A stretch of DNA of 33,105 bases from JAUREX01 sp964472135 (GTDB taxonomy: Bacteria > Pseudomonadota > Alphaproteobacteria > Rhodobacterales > Rhodobacteraceae), in assembly GCA_964472135.1 (NCBI GenBank), contig CAYYJB010000024.1, positions 1-33,105 of the forward strand. The letters run 5' to 3'. The translations under genes and the position numbers were made by a program. This document shows positions 1 through 7,768 of the stretch, piece after piece; position 1 is the first letter of the stretch, and every line of letters begins with the position of its first letter. The notes under the pieces are model-generated. The model saw only the letters and a list, made by a program, of their open reading frames with translations. It searched no databases and was not told where the DNA came from.

Positions 1-449
1 CGCAGAACATCTTCACCTCGATGACGGTCGAGGAGAACCTCGAGATGGGCGCCTTTTTGCGCCGCGACGACATCGGCGCGACGATGGAGCAGGTCTATGC
101 CCTCTTTCCCATCCTGCGCGACAAGCGCCGGCAGGCGGCGGGCGAGCTTTCGGGCGGCCAGCGCCAGCAGGTGGCGGTCGGGCGCGCGCTGATGACGCAG
201 CCGCGCGTGCTCATGCTCGACGAACCGACGGCGGGCGTCTCGCCCATCGTGATGGACGAGCTTTTTGACCGCATCATCGACATCGCCCGCACCGGCATCT
301 CGATCCTGATGGTCGAGCAGAACGCCCGCCAGGCGCTGGCCATCGCCGACATGGGTTATGTGCTGGTTCAGGGCACCAACCGCTTCACCGACACGGGCGC
401 GGCGCTGATGGCCGATCCCGAGGTGCGGCGCAGTTTCCTCGGGGGCTGA
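1..449 (+). CDS. livF: Branched-chain amino acid ABC transporter ATP-binding protein LivF (5' end missing)
   Basis: This is the C-terminal part of the second ATPase of a LivGF-HM branched-chain amino acid importer. The reading frame is open from base 3 to the TGA at 447-449, so the start and the Walker A loop lie outside the window. The visible part opens with a NIFTSMTVEENLEMG stretch typical of LivF. It then has the ABC signature ELSGGQRQQ, the Walker B LMLDEPTAG and the H-loop region MVEQNARQAL, where the usual switch-histidine region is LivF-like. The stop is one base from the livH start, so translation is probably coupled. Membership of the Liv family is clear; the exact substrate (leucine/isoleucine/valine or a related amide) is inferred from family and operon only. 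Confidence 0.93.
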   Translation, partial: QNIFTSMTVEENLEMGAFLRRDDIGATMEQVYALFPILRDKRRQAAGELSGGQRQQVAVGRALMTQPRVLMLDEPTAGVSPIVMDELFDRIIDIARTGISILMVEQNARQALAIADMGYVLVQGTNRFTDTGAALMADPEVRRSFLGG

Positions 450-450
450 G

Positions 451-1461
451 ATGGATGTCCTGAACGCCCTCGTTGTCTTTGCCAATTTCGTCTTCGTGCC
501 GGGGCTCGCCTATGGCGCGCAACTGGCGCTCGGCGCGCTCGGCGTCACGCTCGTCTATGGCATCCTGCGCTTTTCGAACTTCGCGCATGGCGACACGATG
601 GCGTTTGGCACCATGGCCGCGATCCTCGTGACCTGGGGCCTGCAAGGGATGGGGGTCAGCTTCGGGCCGCTGCCGACCGCCCTCATCGCGCTGCCCTTCG
701 CGATCGCGGCGACCGCGCTTCTGGTGCTCGCGACCGACCGGGGGATCTATCGTTTCTATCGGCGGGTGCGGGCGGCGCCGGTCATCCTCGTCATCGTCTC
801 GATGGGGGTGATGTTCGTGATGAACGCGCTCACCCGCTTCATCATCGGGGTTGACGAGATCAATTTCGCCGACGGTGGGCGCTTCGTCATCGCCGCACGC
901 GAGTTCAAGGAATTGACGGGCCTGGCCGAGGGGCTCGCGATCCGCACGACGCAGGTCATCACCGTGCTGACGGCCGCGGTGGCGGTGGCGCTCCTGTTCT
1001 GGTTTCTGGGCAACACGCGCACCGGCAAGTCGATGCGCGCCTATTCCGACAACGAGGATCTGGCGCTCCTGTCGGGCATCAACCCCGAGCGGGTGGTGGC
1101 GGTGACCTGGATCATCGTCGCGGCGCTCGCGACCACGGCGGGCGTGCTCTATGGCCTCGACAAGTCGTTCAAGGCCTTCACCTATTTCCAGCTTCTGCTG
1201 CCCATATTCGCGGCCGCGATCGTGGGCGGGCTCGGCAGCCCCCTCGGCGCGATCGCGGGCGGCTTCCTCATCGCCTTTTCGGAGGTGACCGTCACCTATG
1301 CCTGGAAGCGGGTGCTCGGCTATCTCCTGCCCGAGGGGCTCGCGCCCGAGGGGCTCGTGCAGCTCATGTCGACCGACTACAAGTTCGCGGTCAGCTTCGC
1401 GATCCTTGTCATCGTCCTGCTCTTCCGCCCGACGGGGCTGTTCCGGGGGAAATCGGTATGA
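451..1461 (+). CDS. livH: Branched-chain amino acid ABC transporter permease LivH
   Basis: A 336-residue integral membrane permease of the LivH family, the usual length. The N-terminus has a hydrophobic segment leading into GALGVTLVYGILRFSNFAHGD, the conserved first region of LivH. Several further membrane segments follow, and a cytoplasmic loop (RTGKSMRAYSDNEDLALLSGI, about residues 190-210) is the EAA-type coupling loop that contacts the ATPases. The C-terminus ends in a helix and the usual LFRPTGLFRGK tail. It starts one base after livF stops and overlaps livM by the ATGA at 1458-1461, so all three are one operon. The periplasmic binding protein and LivG are not in the window and presumably lie upstream. 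Confidence 0.93.
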   Translation: MDVLNALVVFANFVFVPGLAYGAQLALGALGVTLVYGILRFSNFAHGDTMAFGTMAAILVTWGLQGMGVSFGPLPTALIALPFAIAATALLVLATDRGIYRFYRRVRAAPVILVIVSMGVMFVMNALTRFIIGVDEINFADGGRFVIAAREFKELTGLAEGLAIRTTQVITVLTAAVAVALLFWFLGNTRTGKSMRAYSDNEDLALLSGINPERVVAVTWIIVAALATTAGVLYGLDKSFKAFTYFQLLLPIFAAAIVGGLGSPLGAIAGGFLIAFSEVTVTYAWKRVLGYLLPEGLAPEGLVQLMSTDYKFAVSFAILVIVLLFRPTGLFRGKSV

Positions 1462-2753
1462 GGGGGCCGCTTCTGTTCGCCGCCGTCGCCTGCCTTTTCG
1501 TCCTGACGGGCGAGATGCAGAGCTGGAACGTCGCGCTTGCGATCCTCAACATGGCGCTCGTCTCGGCCATCATGGCGATGGGCGTCAACATGCAATGGGG
1601 CTATGCGGGCCTGTTCAACATCGGGGGCATGGGGTTCCTGGCGCTCGGTGGCCTCGCGGCGGTGCTCGTCTCGATGCCGCCCGTGCCGGATGCCTGGGCC
1701 GCGGGTGGCGCAGGCGTGGTGGCGGGGCTCGCGATCGGCGCGCTGACGGTCATTGCCGCGATCGCGGTCTTTCGCCGGATGCCGGCGGGGCGGCTGCGCA
1801 CGGCGCTGTTGCTTGCGGTGCTGGTGGTGGGCTTCGTCCTTTACCGCCGCGTCTTCGACCCCGCAGTGTCGGCGGTCGAGGCGGTGACGCCCGCGGCGAC
1901 GGGCTATCTGGGCGGGCTCGGGCTGCCGATCCTCCTCGCCTGGCCCGCGGGGGGGCTCTTGGCGGCCGGGGCGGCGTGGCTGATCGGCAAGACGGCGCTC
2001 GGGCTGCGGTCGGATTACCTCGCGATCGCGACGCTCGGCATCTCCGAGATCGTGATCGCGGTGCTCAAGAACGAGGACTGGCTCTCGCGCGGGGTCAAGA
2101 ACGTGGTGGGCCTGCCGCGTCCGACAGGCGTGCCCTATGAGGTGGAATTGCAGCGCTCCGAGGCGTTCCTCGCCTGGGCGGCCCGCTGGGGGTTCGACCC
2201 GGTGACGGCCTCGTCGATCGTGGTCAAGCTCGCCTATGCGGGCTTCTTCGTCGTGGTGCTGATCGCCATCGTGTGGCTGGCGGAACGCGCGCTCAACTCG
2301 CCCTGGGGGCGGATGATGCGCGCGATCCGCGACAACGAGGTCGCGGCCGAGGCGATGGGCAAGGACGTGACCGCGCGCCATCTGCAGGTCTTCGTGCTGG
2401 GCTCGGCCGTGATCGGCATCGCGGGCGCGATGATGACGACGCTCGACGGGCAACTGACGCCCGGCACCTATCAGCCGCTGCGCTTCACCTTCCTCGTCTG
2501 GGTGATGGTGATCGTGGGCGGGTCGGGCAACAACTGGGGCGCGGTGCTGGGCGGGTTCCTGATCTGGTGGCTCTGGGTGATGGTCGAGCCGATCGGGCTG
2601 TGGTTCATCGAGGCGGTGACCGCGGGCATGCCGGACGGCCTCATCAAGGAGCGGCTGATCGATGCGGCGGCGCACATGCGGCTGTTCGTCATGGGGCTCG
2701 TGCTGCTCTTCGTGCTGCGCTTTGCCCCGCGCGGTCTCATCCCCGGCCGCTGA
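1458..2753 (+). CDS. livM: Branched-chain amino acid ABC transporter permease LivM
   Basis: A 431-residue membrane permease, partner of LivH. The N-terminus has two to three hydrophobic segments including MQWGYAGLFNIGGMGFLALG, the signature of LivM. The coupling loop appears as LNSPWGRMMRAIRDNEVAAEAMGKD about residues 275-300. A long Ala/Gly/Val-rich stretch about residues 75-180 gives additional membrane segments, making it longer than the E. coli core LivM domain but normal for alphaproteobacteria. The start ATG overlaps the livH stop in an ATGA. It is the last gene of the Liv operon; a short hairpin follows at 2771-2793. Confidence 0.93.
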   Translation: MRGPLLFAAVACLFVLTGEMQSWNVALAILNMALVSAIMAMGVNMQWGYAGLFNIGGMGFLALGGLAAVLVSMPPVPDAWAAGGAGVVAGLAIGALTVIAAIAVFRRMPAGRLRTALLLAVLVVGFVLYRRVFDPAVSAVEAVTPAATGYLGGLGLPILLAWPAGGLLAAGAAWLIGKTALGLRSDYLAIATLGISEIVIAVLKNEDWLSRGVKNVVGLPRPTGVPYEVELQRSEAFLAWAARWGFDPVTASSIVVKLAYAGFFVVVLIAIVWLAERALNSPWGRMMRAIRDNEVAAEAMGKDVTARHLQVFVLGSAVIGIAGAMMTTLDGQLTPGTYQPLRFTFLVWVMVIVGGSGNNWGAVLGGFLIWWLWVMVEPIGLWFIEAVTAGMPDGLIKERLIDAAAHMRLFVMGLVLLFVLRFAPRGLIPGR

Positions 2754-2770
2754 GGCATTTTGAGGGCTTT

Positions 2771-2793
2771 CCTTCGCCCGCCGAGGGCGTAGG
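2771..2793 (+). terminator. Weak hairpin after livM
   Basis: CCT-T-CGCCC and GGGCG-T-AGG can pair around a five-base loop, giving an eight-pair stem with one T-T mismatch 17 bases after the livM stop. No T-tract follows, so it is either a factor-assisted end of the Liv transcript or only an RNA 3' stabilising hairpin. It is the only obvious structure in the 75-base spacer before the DUF502 gene. Confidence 0.3.
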
Positions 2794-2828
2794 TTCGCAG
2801 CCCAGAATCAGCCCCATCGGTCGCCGCC

Positions 2829-3515
2829 ATGACATCCGCCCCCCCGCCGCGCCGGCGCAGCCTCTTCGGAGGCCTCCGCGCGAGTTTCCTTACCGGGCTC
2901 GTGGTCATCGCGCCGCTTTTCCTGACGGGCTACCTCATCTGGGTCGTGACGGGTTGGATCGACGGCTGGGTGCTGCCGCTCCTGCCAGAGCCCCTGCAAC
3001 CCCGGGTGTGGTTCGGCATCAATGTCCACGGCGTCGGCGTCGTCTTCTTCCTCGTCTTCACCGTCCTTGCGGGGTGGATCGCCAAGGGGCTGATCGGGCG
3101 CTCGCTCATCCGCTGGGCCGAGCACCTGCTCGACCGCACGCCGGTCGTGCGCAGCGTCTACAACGGGTTGAAGCAGATCGCCGAAACCGTCTTTGCCCAG
3201 ACCGAATCAAAGTTCGACCGCGCCTGCCTTGTGGAATACCCCCGCCCCGGCATCTGGGCGATCGCCTTCGTCTCGACCCGCGCCAAGGGAGAGATCGCCC
3301 AGAAGGTCCCGCGCGACGAAGAGATATTCTCGGTCTTCCTGCCGACGACACCCAACCCGACCTCGGGCTTCCTGCTCTATGTCCCGGCCAAGGATGTGAT
3401 CGTTCTCGAGATGTCGGTCGAGGATGCGGCGAAGCTCATCATCTCGGCGGGCCTCGTCTATCCCAACCCCAAGGATCCGACGAAGCCGCCTGCGACGGAC
3501 GACGCGGGCGCATGA
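2829..3515 (+). CDS. DUF502 family membrane protein
   Basis: A 228-residue protein with the DUF502 layout. After a short basic N-terminus (PPPRRRSLFGGLRASFLTG) there is a first membrane segment (about residues 18-42) and a second (about 66-86), then a soluble domain. Conserved DUF502 patches are visible: TPVVRSVYNGLKQIAETVF (about 105-123), FVSTRAKGEI, and TTPNPTSGFLLYVP (about 174-187). The last residues are a Pro/Lys/Thr-rich tail. Function is unknown in the family; plant relatives (COV) act in development, which says little here. The stop overlaps the next gene by ATGA, so translation is coupled to the LysE-type exporter. Confidence 0.88.
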   Translation: MTSAPPPRRRSLFGGLRASFLTGLVVIAPLFLTGYLIWVVTGWIDGWVLPLLPEPLQPRVWFGINVHGVGVVFFLVFTVLAGWIAKGLIGRSLIRWAEHLLDRTPVVRSVYNGLKQIAETVFAQTESKFDRACLVEYPRPGIWAIAFVSTRAKGEIAQKVPRDEEIFSVFLPTTPNPTSGFLLYVPAKDVIVLEMSVEDAAKLIISAGLVYPNPKDPTKPPATDDAGA

Positions 3516-4126
3516 TCGTGGCCGCCGCGACGGGCTTTGCGACGGGCGGCGCGCTGATCCTCGCGATCGGGGCGCAGAATGCCTTCGTGCTGCGCCAGGG
3601 CCTCGCGCGCGCCCATGTGCTGCCGCTCGTGCTGCTCTGCGCGTGCTCGGACGCTCTGCTGATCGCGGCGGGGGTGGCGGGGTTCGGGGTTCTGGTCGCG
3701 GCCTTTCCGGCGCTGCCGCAACTGATGGCGCTGGGCGGGGCGGGGTTCCTCGCCGTCTATGGCGCGCTCAGGCTCCGGGCGGCGTGGCGGGGCGATTACG
3801 CGATGGAGCTTGCCGGCCAGACGGCGGGGCTCGGCCGGACGCTGGCGCTCGGCGCGGCCTTCACCTGGGGCAACCCGCATGTCTACCTCGATACGCTGGG
3901 GCTCGTCGGCGCGGTCTCGACCCAGTTCGAGGGCGGCGAGCGGGCGGCCTTTGGCGCGGGGGCGGTGCTGGCCTCGTTCGCCTTCTTCTTCTCGCTCGGC
4001 TTCGGGGCGAGGCTGCTCGCGCCCGTCATGTCATCTGCGCGCGCATGGCGGATGCTCGACGCGGGCGTCGCGATCCTGATGTGGGTGCTGGCGGCGGGGC
4101 TCTTGCGCGGGATGCTCGGGCCCTAG
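3512..4126 (+). CDS. LysE/ArgO-family amino acid exporter
   Basis: A 204-residue membrane protein of the LysE superfamily. The start is the ATG inside the ATGA overlap with the DUF502 gene at 3512. The N-terminus carries the family hallmark ALILAIGAQNAFVLRQGLAR (residues 12-31), followed by LLCACSDALLIAAGVAGFG, both closest to the ArgO arginine exporter branch. A second conserved stretch, AFTWGNPHVYLDTLGLVG, is about residues 115-132. Six hydrophobic segments can be drawn, as in LysE. It probably exports a basic amino acid such as arginine or lysine; substrate is inference. Its TAG stop shares the palindrome CTAG (4123-4126) with the stop of the convergent DUF1467 gene. Confidence 0.88.
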   Translation: MIVAAATGFATGGALILAIGAQNAFVLRQGLARAHVLPLVLLCACSDALLIAAGVAGFGVLVAAFPALPQLMALGGAGFLAVYGALRLRAAWRGDYAMELAGQTAGLGRTLALGAAFTWGNPHVYLDTLGLVGAVSTQFEGGERAAFGAGAVLASFAFFFSLGFGARLLAPVMSSARAWRMLDAGVAILMWVLAAGLLRGMLGP

Positions 4127-4410
4127 CGCGACTCGGCGGGTGCGGGGCCCATCCGGCCGCCGATGTCGATGTCGCGGATCGAGATCGCCCCCGACATGAT
4201 GACCCCGACCAGCACCGCCCAGAGCGGCAGGGCGATGAGCGTCGCGCGCCATGCCTTGCGCCGCACGACGAAGCCTGCGGGCGCGCCGGGCGGCGTGCCG
4301 GGCACGACCTCGCCCGCATCGCCCTGGGTGTGGTGGCCGATCTGGAGCATGACAAGGAACGCCATGAACCAGATCATCGCGAAGAGGACGAAGGCGCCGG
4401 TGATCGTCAT
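4123..4410 (-). CDS. DUF1467 family small membrane protein
   Basis: A 95-residue protein with two membrane helices, about residues 5-24 and 57-76. Between them is a short polar loop with QIGHHTQGDAGEVVPGTPPGAP and a basic RRKAW stretch. This is the pattern of DUF1467, a family of unknown function found in alphaproteobacteria and often directly behind the methylmalonyl-CoA epimerase gene, as here. The start ATG overlaps the epimerase stop by one base (TGATG), so the two are translationally coupled. Its own stop overlaps the stop of the convergent exporter gene. No catalytic motif is visible. Confidence 0.8.
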   Translation of the reverse strand: MTITGAFVLFAMIWFMAFLVMLQIGHHTQGDAGEVVPGTPPGAPAGFVVRRKAWRATLIALPLWAVLVGVIMSGAISIRDIDIGGRMGPAPAESR

Positions 4411-4814
4411 CAGACCTGCTCGAGCTCGACAAGGCAGCCGTTGAAATCCTTGGGGTGGAGGAAGAGCACCGGCTTGCCGTGCGCGCCGATCTTCGGCTCA
4501 CCCGATCCGAGCACGCGCGCGCCCGCGGCCTTCAACCGGTCGCGCGCGGCGATGATGTCCTCTACCTCGTAGCAGACATGGTGGATGCCGCCGGCGGGGT
4601 TCTTTTCCAGAAAGCCCGCGATGGGCGAACCCTCGCCCAGCGGGTGCAGGAGTTCGATCTTGGTGTTGGGCAGCTCGATGAAGACGACCGTCACCCCATG
4701 GTCGGGTTCGTCCTGCGGCGCGCCGACTCGCGCCCCCAGCGTGTCGCGGTATTGCGCCGCCGCCGCCCCGAGGTCGGGCACCGCGATGGCGACATGGTTC
4801 AGGCGTCCGATCAT
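4410..4814 (-). CDS. mce: Methylmalonyl-CoA/ethylmalonyl-CoA epimerase
   Basis: A 134-residue vicinal-oxygen-chelate protein, the full length for the family. It interconverts the epimers of methylmalonyl-CoA, and in Rhodobacterales also of ethylmalonyl-CoA, in the cytoplasm. Visible are the first metal histidine in LNHVAIAVPDL (H7), the strand IELLHPLGEGSPI with the second-module GGIHHVCYEVEDI, and the terminal metal glutamate in CLVELEQV. With mcd at 13247 it supplies two steps of the ethylmalonyl-CoA pathway for acetyl-CoA assimilation. A promoter-like TTGCCG-N18-TATTGA lies at 4839-4868, and a G-rich ribosome site precedes the ATG. It is followed by DUF1467. Confidence 0.92.
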   Translation of the reverse strand: MIGRLNHVAIAVPDLGAAAAQYRDTLGARVGAPQDEPDHGVTVVFIELPNTKIELLHPLGEGSPIAGFLEKNPAGGIHHVCYEVEDIIAARDRLKAAGARVLGSGEPKIGAHGKPVLFLHPKDFNGCLVELEQV

Positions 4815-4838
4815 CGCATCCCCCCTGTCCGGTCGGGT

Positions 4839-4868
4839 TCAATATGCTGCGCGCCGGGTCGGCGGCAA
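4839..4868 (-). promoter_or_regulatory. Putative mce promoter
   Basis: On the minus strand TTGCCG (4868-4863), an 18-base spacer and TATTGA (4844-4839) form a sigma-70-like promoter just beyond the der stop. The predicted transcript would start about 4832, giving a leader of roughly 18 bases with a G-run ribosome site. It suggests that mce can be expressed independently of der. Confidence 0.45.
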
Positions 4869-4871
4869 GGC

Positions 4872-6383
4872 TCAGCCTTCGGTCGGGGCGGGTTTCGGGC
4901 CGCTGCCGCGCGCGGGTTTCGGCCGCTCGCCCCCGAGGTGCTTGCGCAGCTTCGAGGATTGGGCGGGCTTGCGGTCGCGAAAGGGGTTGTCGGCGGTGCG
5001 GCTGCGCAGCGTGATGCGGATCGGGCTGCCGGGCAGATCGAAGCTCTCGCGCAGGCCGTTGACCAGATAGCGCCGATAGCTGTCGGGCATCTCCTCGGCG
5101 TTCGAGCACATCACGACAAAGCCGGGCGGGCGCGTCTTGACCTGCGTCATGTAGCGCAGCTTGATCCGCCGCCCCCCGGGGGCCGGGGGCGGGTGCGCCT
5201 CGGTCATCGCCCCGAGCCAGGTGTTGAGGCGCCCGGTCGTGATGCGCCGGTTCCAGACGCCGTGCGCGGACATGATCGCGGCCTGCAGCCGGTCGATGCC
5301 CCGCCCCGTCAGGGCCGACACCGCCACGACCGGCACGCCGCGCAATTGCGGCAAGAGGCGCTCGGCCATCTCGCGCAGGGCCGCGAGCTTGCCGGACTTG
5401 TCATCCTCGAGATCCCATTTGTTGGCCGCGATCACCACCGCGCGCCCCTCGCGTTCGGCCAGATCGGCGATGCGCAGGTCCTGCGTCTCGAAGGGTTGGG
5501 CGGCGTCGAGCAGCACCACCACCACCTCGGCGAAGCGTACCGCGCGCAGCGCGTCCGCGACCGAGAGCTTTTCGAGCTTGTCCTGCACCTTGGCGCGCTT
5601 GCGCATGCCGGCCGTGTCGAAGATGCGCACGGGGACCCCGTTCCAGCGCGTCCGGACCGAGATCGCATCGCGCGTGATCCCGGCCTCGGGCCCGGTCAGC
5701 AGCCGGTCCTCGCCGAGGACGCGGTTCACGAGGGTCGACTTGCCCGCGTTGGGCCGCCCCACCACCGCGATCTGCAGCGGGCGGGCCTCGGTGATGGGGC
5801 GCAGCGGCGGCGCATCCTCGGGCGCGTCGGGGTCGATGTCGATGTCGGTTTCGGGCGCCTCGGCCTGATCGGCGGCGGCGGCGGCGTCCGCGGCATCGAC
5901 ATGCGGGCGCAAGGCGGCATAGAGATCGTCCATCCCCTCGCCATGCTCGGCCGAGAGGCGCAGGGGCTCGCCCAGGCCCAGCCGCCAGGCATCGAGTGCT
6001 GCCGCATCGCCCGCCTTCCCCTCGGCCTTGTTGACCCCGAGGATCACGCGCCGCCCCTCGCGCCGCAGGATGCCGGCGAGGTCCTCGTCCATCGCCGTGA
6101 TCCCCGCCCGGCCATCGACAAGAAAGAGCGAGACATCGGCCATGCGGATCGCGCGCTCGGTCAGCTTGCGCATCCGGCCCTGAAGGCTGTCGTCGGTCGC
6201 TTCCTCGAGCCCGGCCGTGTCGATCACGACAAAGCGCAGATCCGCGAGCCGCGCCTCGCCCTCGCGCAGGTCGCGCGTGACGCCGGGGCGGTCATCGACG
6301 AGCGCGAGGCGCTTGCCGACGAGCCGGTTGAAGAGCGTCGACTTGCCCACATTGGGGCGGCCGATGATGGCGAGGGTCAGCAT
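4872..6383 (-). CDS. der: Ribosome biogenesis GTPase Der (EngA)
   Basis: A 503-residue tandem-GTPase that acts in large-subunit ribosome assembly. The first G domain begins at once with GRPNVGKSTLFNRLVG (residues 8-23), then VVIDTAGLEE and GVNKAEGK as its G4 (NKxE in place of NKxD). An acidic, Ala-rich linker about residues 170-200 (PETDIDIDPDAPEDAPP) joins the second G domain: GRPNAGKSTLVNRVLG, IFDTAGMRKRAK and AANKWDLEDD. The C-terminal KH-like domain includes the KTRPPGFVVMCSNAEEMPDSYRRYL region, and a basic, low-complexity tail follows. The order TPR protein, BamB, Der is the same as yfgM-bamB-der in E. coli. Confidence 0.96.
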   Translation of the reverse strand: MLTLAIIGRPNVGKSTLFNRLVGKRLALVDDRPGVTRDLREGEARLADLRFVVIDTAGLEEATDDSLQGRMRKLTERAIRMADVSLFLVDGRAGITAMDEDLAGILRREGRRVILGVNKAEGKAGDAAALDAWRLGLGEPLRLSAEHGEGMDDLYAALRPHVDAADAAAAADQAEAPETDIDIDPDAPEDAPPLRPITEARPLQIAVVGRPNAGKSTLVNRVLGEDRLLTGPEAGITRDAISVRTRWNGVPVRIFDTAGMRKRAKVQDKLEKLSVADALRAVRFAEVVVVLLDAAQPFETQDLRIADLAEREGRAVVIAANKWDLEDDKSGKLAALREMAERLLPQLRGVPVVAVSALTGRGIDRLQAAIMSAHGVWNRRITTGRLNTWLGAMTEAHPPPAPGGRRIKLRYMTQVKTRPPGFVVMCSNAEEMPDSYRRYLVNGLRESFDLPGSPIRITLRSRTADNPFRDRKPAQSSKLRKHLGGERPKPARGSGPKPAPTEG

Positions 6384-6415
6384 GGGATGGATCCTCGTCG
6401 CGGATGGCCCGCGAC

Positions 6416-7768
6416 CTAGCGAAAGGCGTGCAGCGTGCCCGACCGCGACACGACATAGAGCGTGCCGCCCGCGATGGCAGGGGGGGCGGCCGCCCCGCCC
6501 GGCAGGTCGATCCGCCCCGTCTCGCGGCCGTCCACCGGATCGAAAAAGCGGATCGCCCCGTCGCCCGAGGCGACGACAAGGCGCCCGCCGGCAAGGATCG
6601 GGCCGAAATGGGCATAGATCCCCTGACGCTTGGCCGGATCGTCGCGCTCGAACCCCGGCAGGGGCACCGACCAGATGATCTCACCGCTCGCGGCATCGAT
6701 CCGCGTCAGGCTCGCGCGGTCGCCCACGGCGAATACCGACCCGCCCGCGACCCATACCGGCGCCATCGCCCCCTCGGCCGCGACCCACAGGATGGTGCCC
6801 GACGCCGCGTCGATGGCCGCGATCCGCCCCGCCGAGGTGCCGGCATGGATGCGCCCGCCCGCGATCGCCGGATCGCCCGTCAGATCGCGCACGAGGCTGG
6901 CGGGATAGCCCGGGCGGCGACCCGGCACGCTCGATTGCCAGATTGTCGTACCATCGGCGCGCCGCACCGCGCGCAGCCCGCCGTCCGAGACGGCGAAGAG
7001 GACCGCCCCATCGCCGAGCGCCTTGGGTGCGGCCGATCCGGCCACCCCAGCCCGGGCGGCGACGCCCGCCTCGACCCAGATGCGTCGGCCGGTCGCACCA
7101 TCGATCGCCCAGGTAGTGCCGTCGCGCCCCTGCGCATAGATCCGGTCCCCGAGTATCAGCGGCGCGCCCGCGAGCGGCGCCTCGAACTGCTGGCGCCAGA
7201 GCTCGGCGCCGCTCGTGGCCTCGAAGGCCAGAAGGAGCCCGAAACTCGTCGTTGCCACCAGACGGTCCGCCGTGGCCGCCAGCCCGCCGCCCGTCGCGCC
7301 CGCCTCCGCCGCGCCCGAAGGTGTTGCGCCGCGCCGCCAGAGCACGGCGCCGGCCGTGTCGGTCGCCTGCACGATGCCGTCAGCATCCATGGTGAAGATG
7401 CGGCCGCCCGCCACGACGGGCGCGGCGGTGATCCGCTCGCGCCTGCTGTCGCCGGCGCCGATGCCGACGGTCCAGACGGCCAAGGGCGATGGCCCGAGCG
7501 CGACATGCCCGGTCTCGCCGGCCGCGCTGCCGCCGCGATGGCTCCAGTCGGCCGCGGCGCGCGCCGGGCCGGGCGCGAAGCGTTCCGAACGGTTCGTCAG
7601 GGCGGGGACCGGGTCGCCCGTCATCTCACCCACGGGGACCGAGATCGCGAAGCGCGTGCCGGGAAGGATTTCTTCCTTCTCTGCGCACCCGGCGAGAGCG
7701 ACCAGCATCGCCACCGTCCAGAGGGCCGCGCGGGCGGCTGGGATCATGGGCGACGCCCCGACGTTCAT
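6416..7768 (-). CDS. bamB: BamB-like PQQ-repeat outer membrane lipoprotein
   Basis: A 450-residue beta-propeller lipoprotein, probably the BamB scaffold of the outer-membrane protein insertion complex. The N-terminus is a lipoprotein signal peptide ending in the lipobox LVALAGC with the acylated cysteine at residue 28. A second ATG at codon 8 would give an ordinary 20-residue signal and is an alternative start; the first ATG overlaps the upstream stop (TGATG) and follows a G-run. The body has repeated propeller blades with patterns such as GRIFTMDADGIVQATD, GAVLWRR and GDRIYAQGRDGTTWAIDGATGRRIW. Lying between the YfgM-like gene and der supports the BamB call over other PQQ-repeat proteins. 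Confidence 0.85.
   Translation of the reverse strand: MNVGASPMIPAARAALWTVAMLVALAGCAEKEEILPGTRFAISVPVGEMTGDPVPALTNRSERFAPGPARAAADWSHRGGSAAGETGHVALGPSPLAVWTVGIGAGDSRRERITAAPVVAGGRIFTMDADGIVQATDTAGAVLWRRGATPSGAAEAGATGGGLAATADRLVATTSFGLLLAFEATSGAELWRQQFEAPLAGAPLILGDRIYAQGRDGTTWAIDGATGRRIWVEAGVAARAGVAGSAAPKALGDGAVLFAVSDGGLRAVRRADGTTIWQSSVPGRRPGYPASLVRDLTGDPAIAGGRIHAGTSAGRIAAIDAASGTILWVAAEGAMAPVWVAGGSVFAVGDRASLTRIDAASGEIIWSVPLPGFERDDPAKRQGIYAHFGPILAGGRLVVASGDGAIRFFDPVDGRETGRIDLPGGAAAPPAIAGGTLYVVSRSGTLHAFR

Noticed and set aside
1298..2140. Very Arg-rich long frames opposite or out of phase with real genes throughout the window
   Set aside because: They have no family motifs and are the expected by-product of high GC at third codon positions.
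2273..3511. A long open frame running through livM and DUF502 into the exporter gene
   Set aside because: Its first part is the out-of-frame shadow of livM and DUF502, Arg/Gly-rich as expected from high GC. Only the part from 3512 has family motifs.
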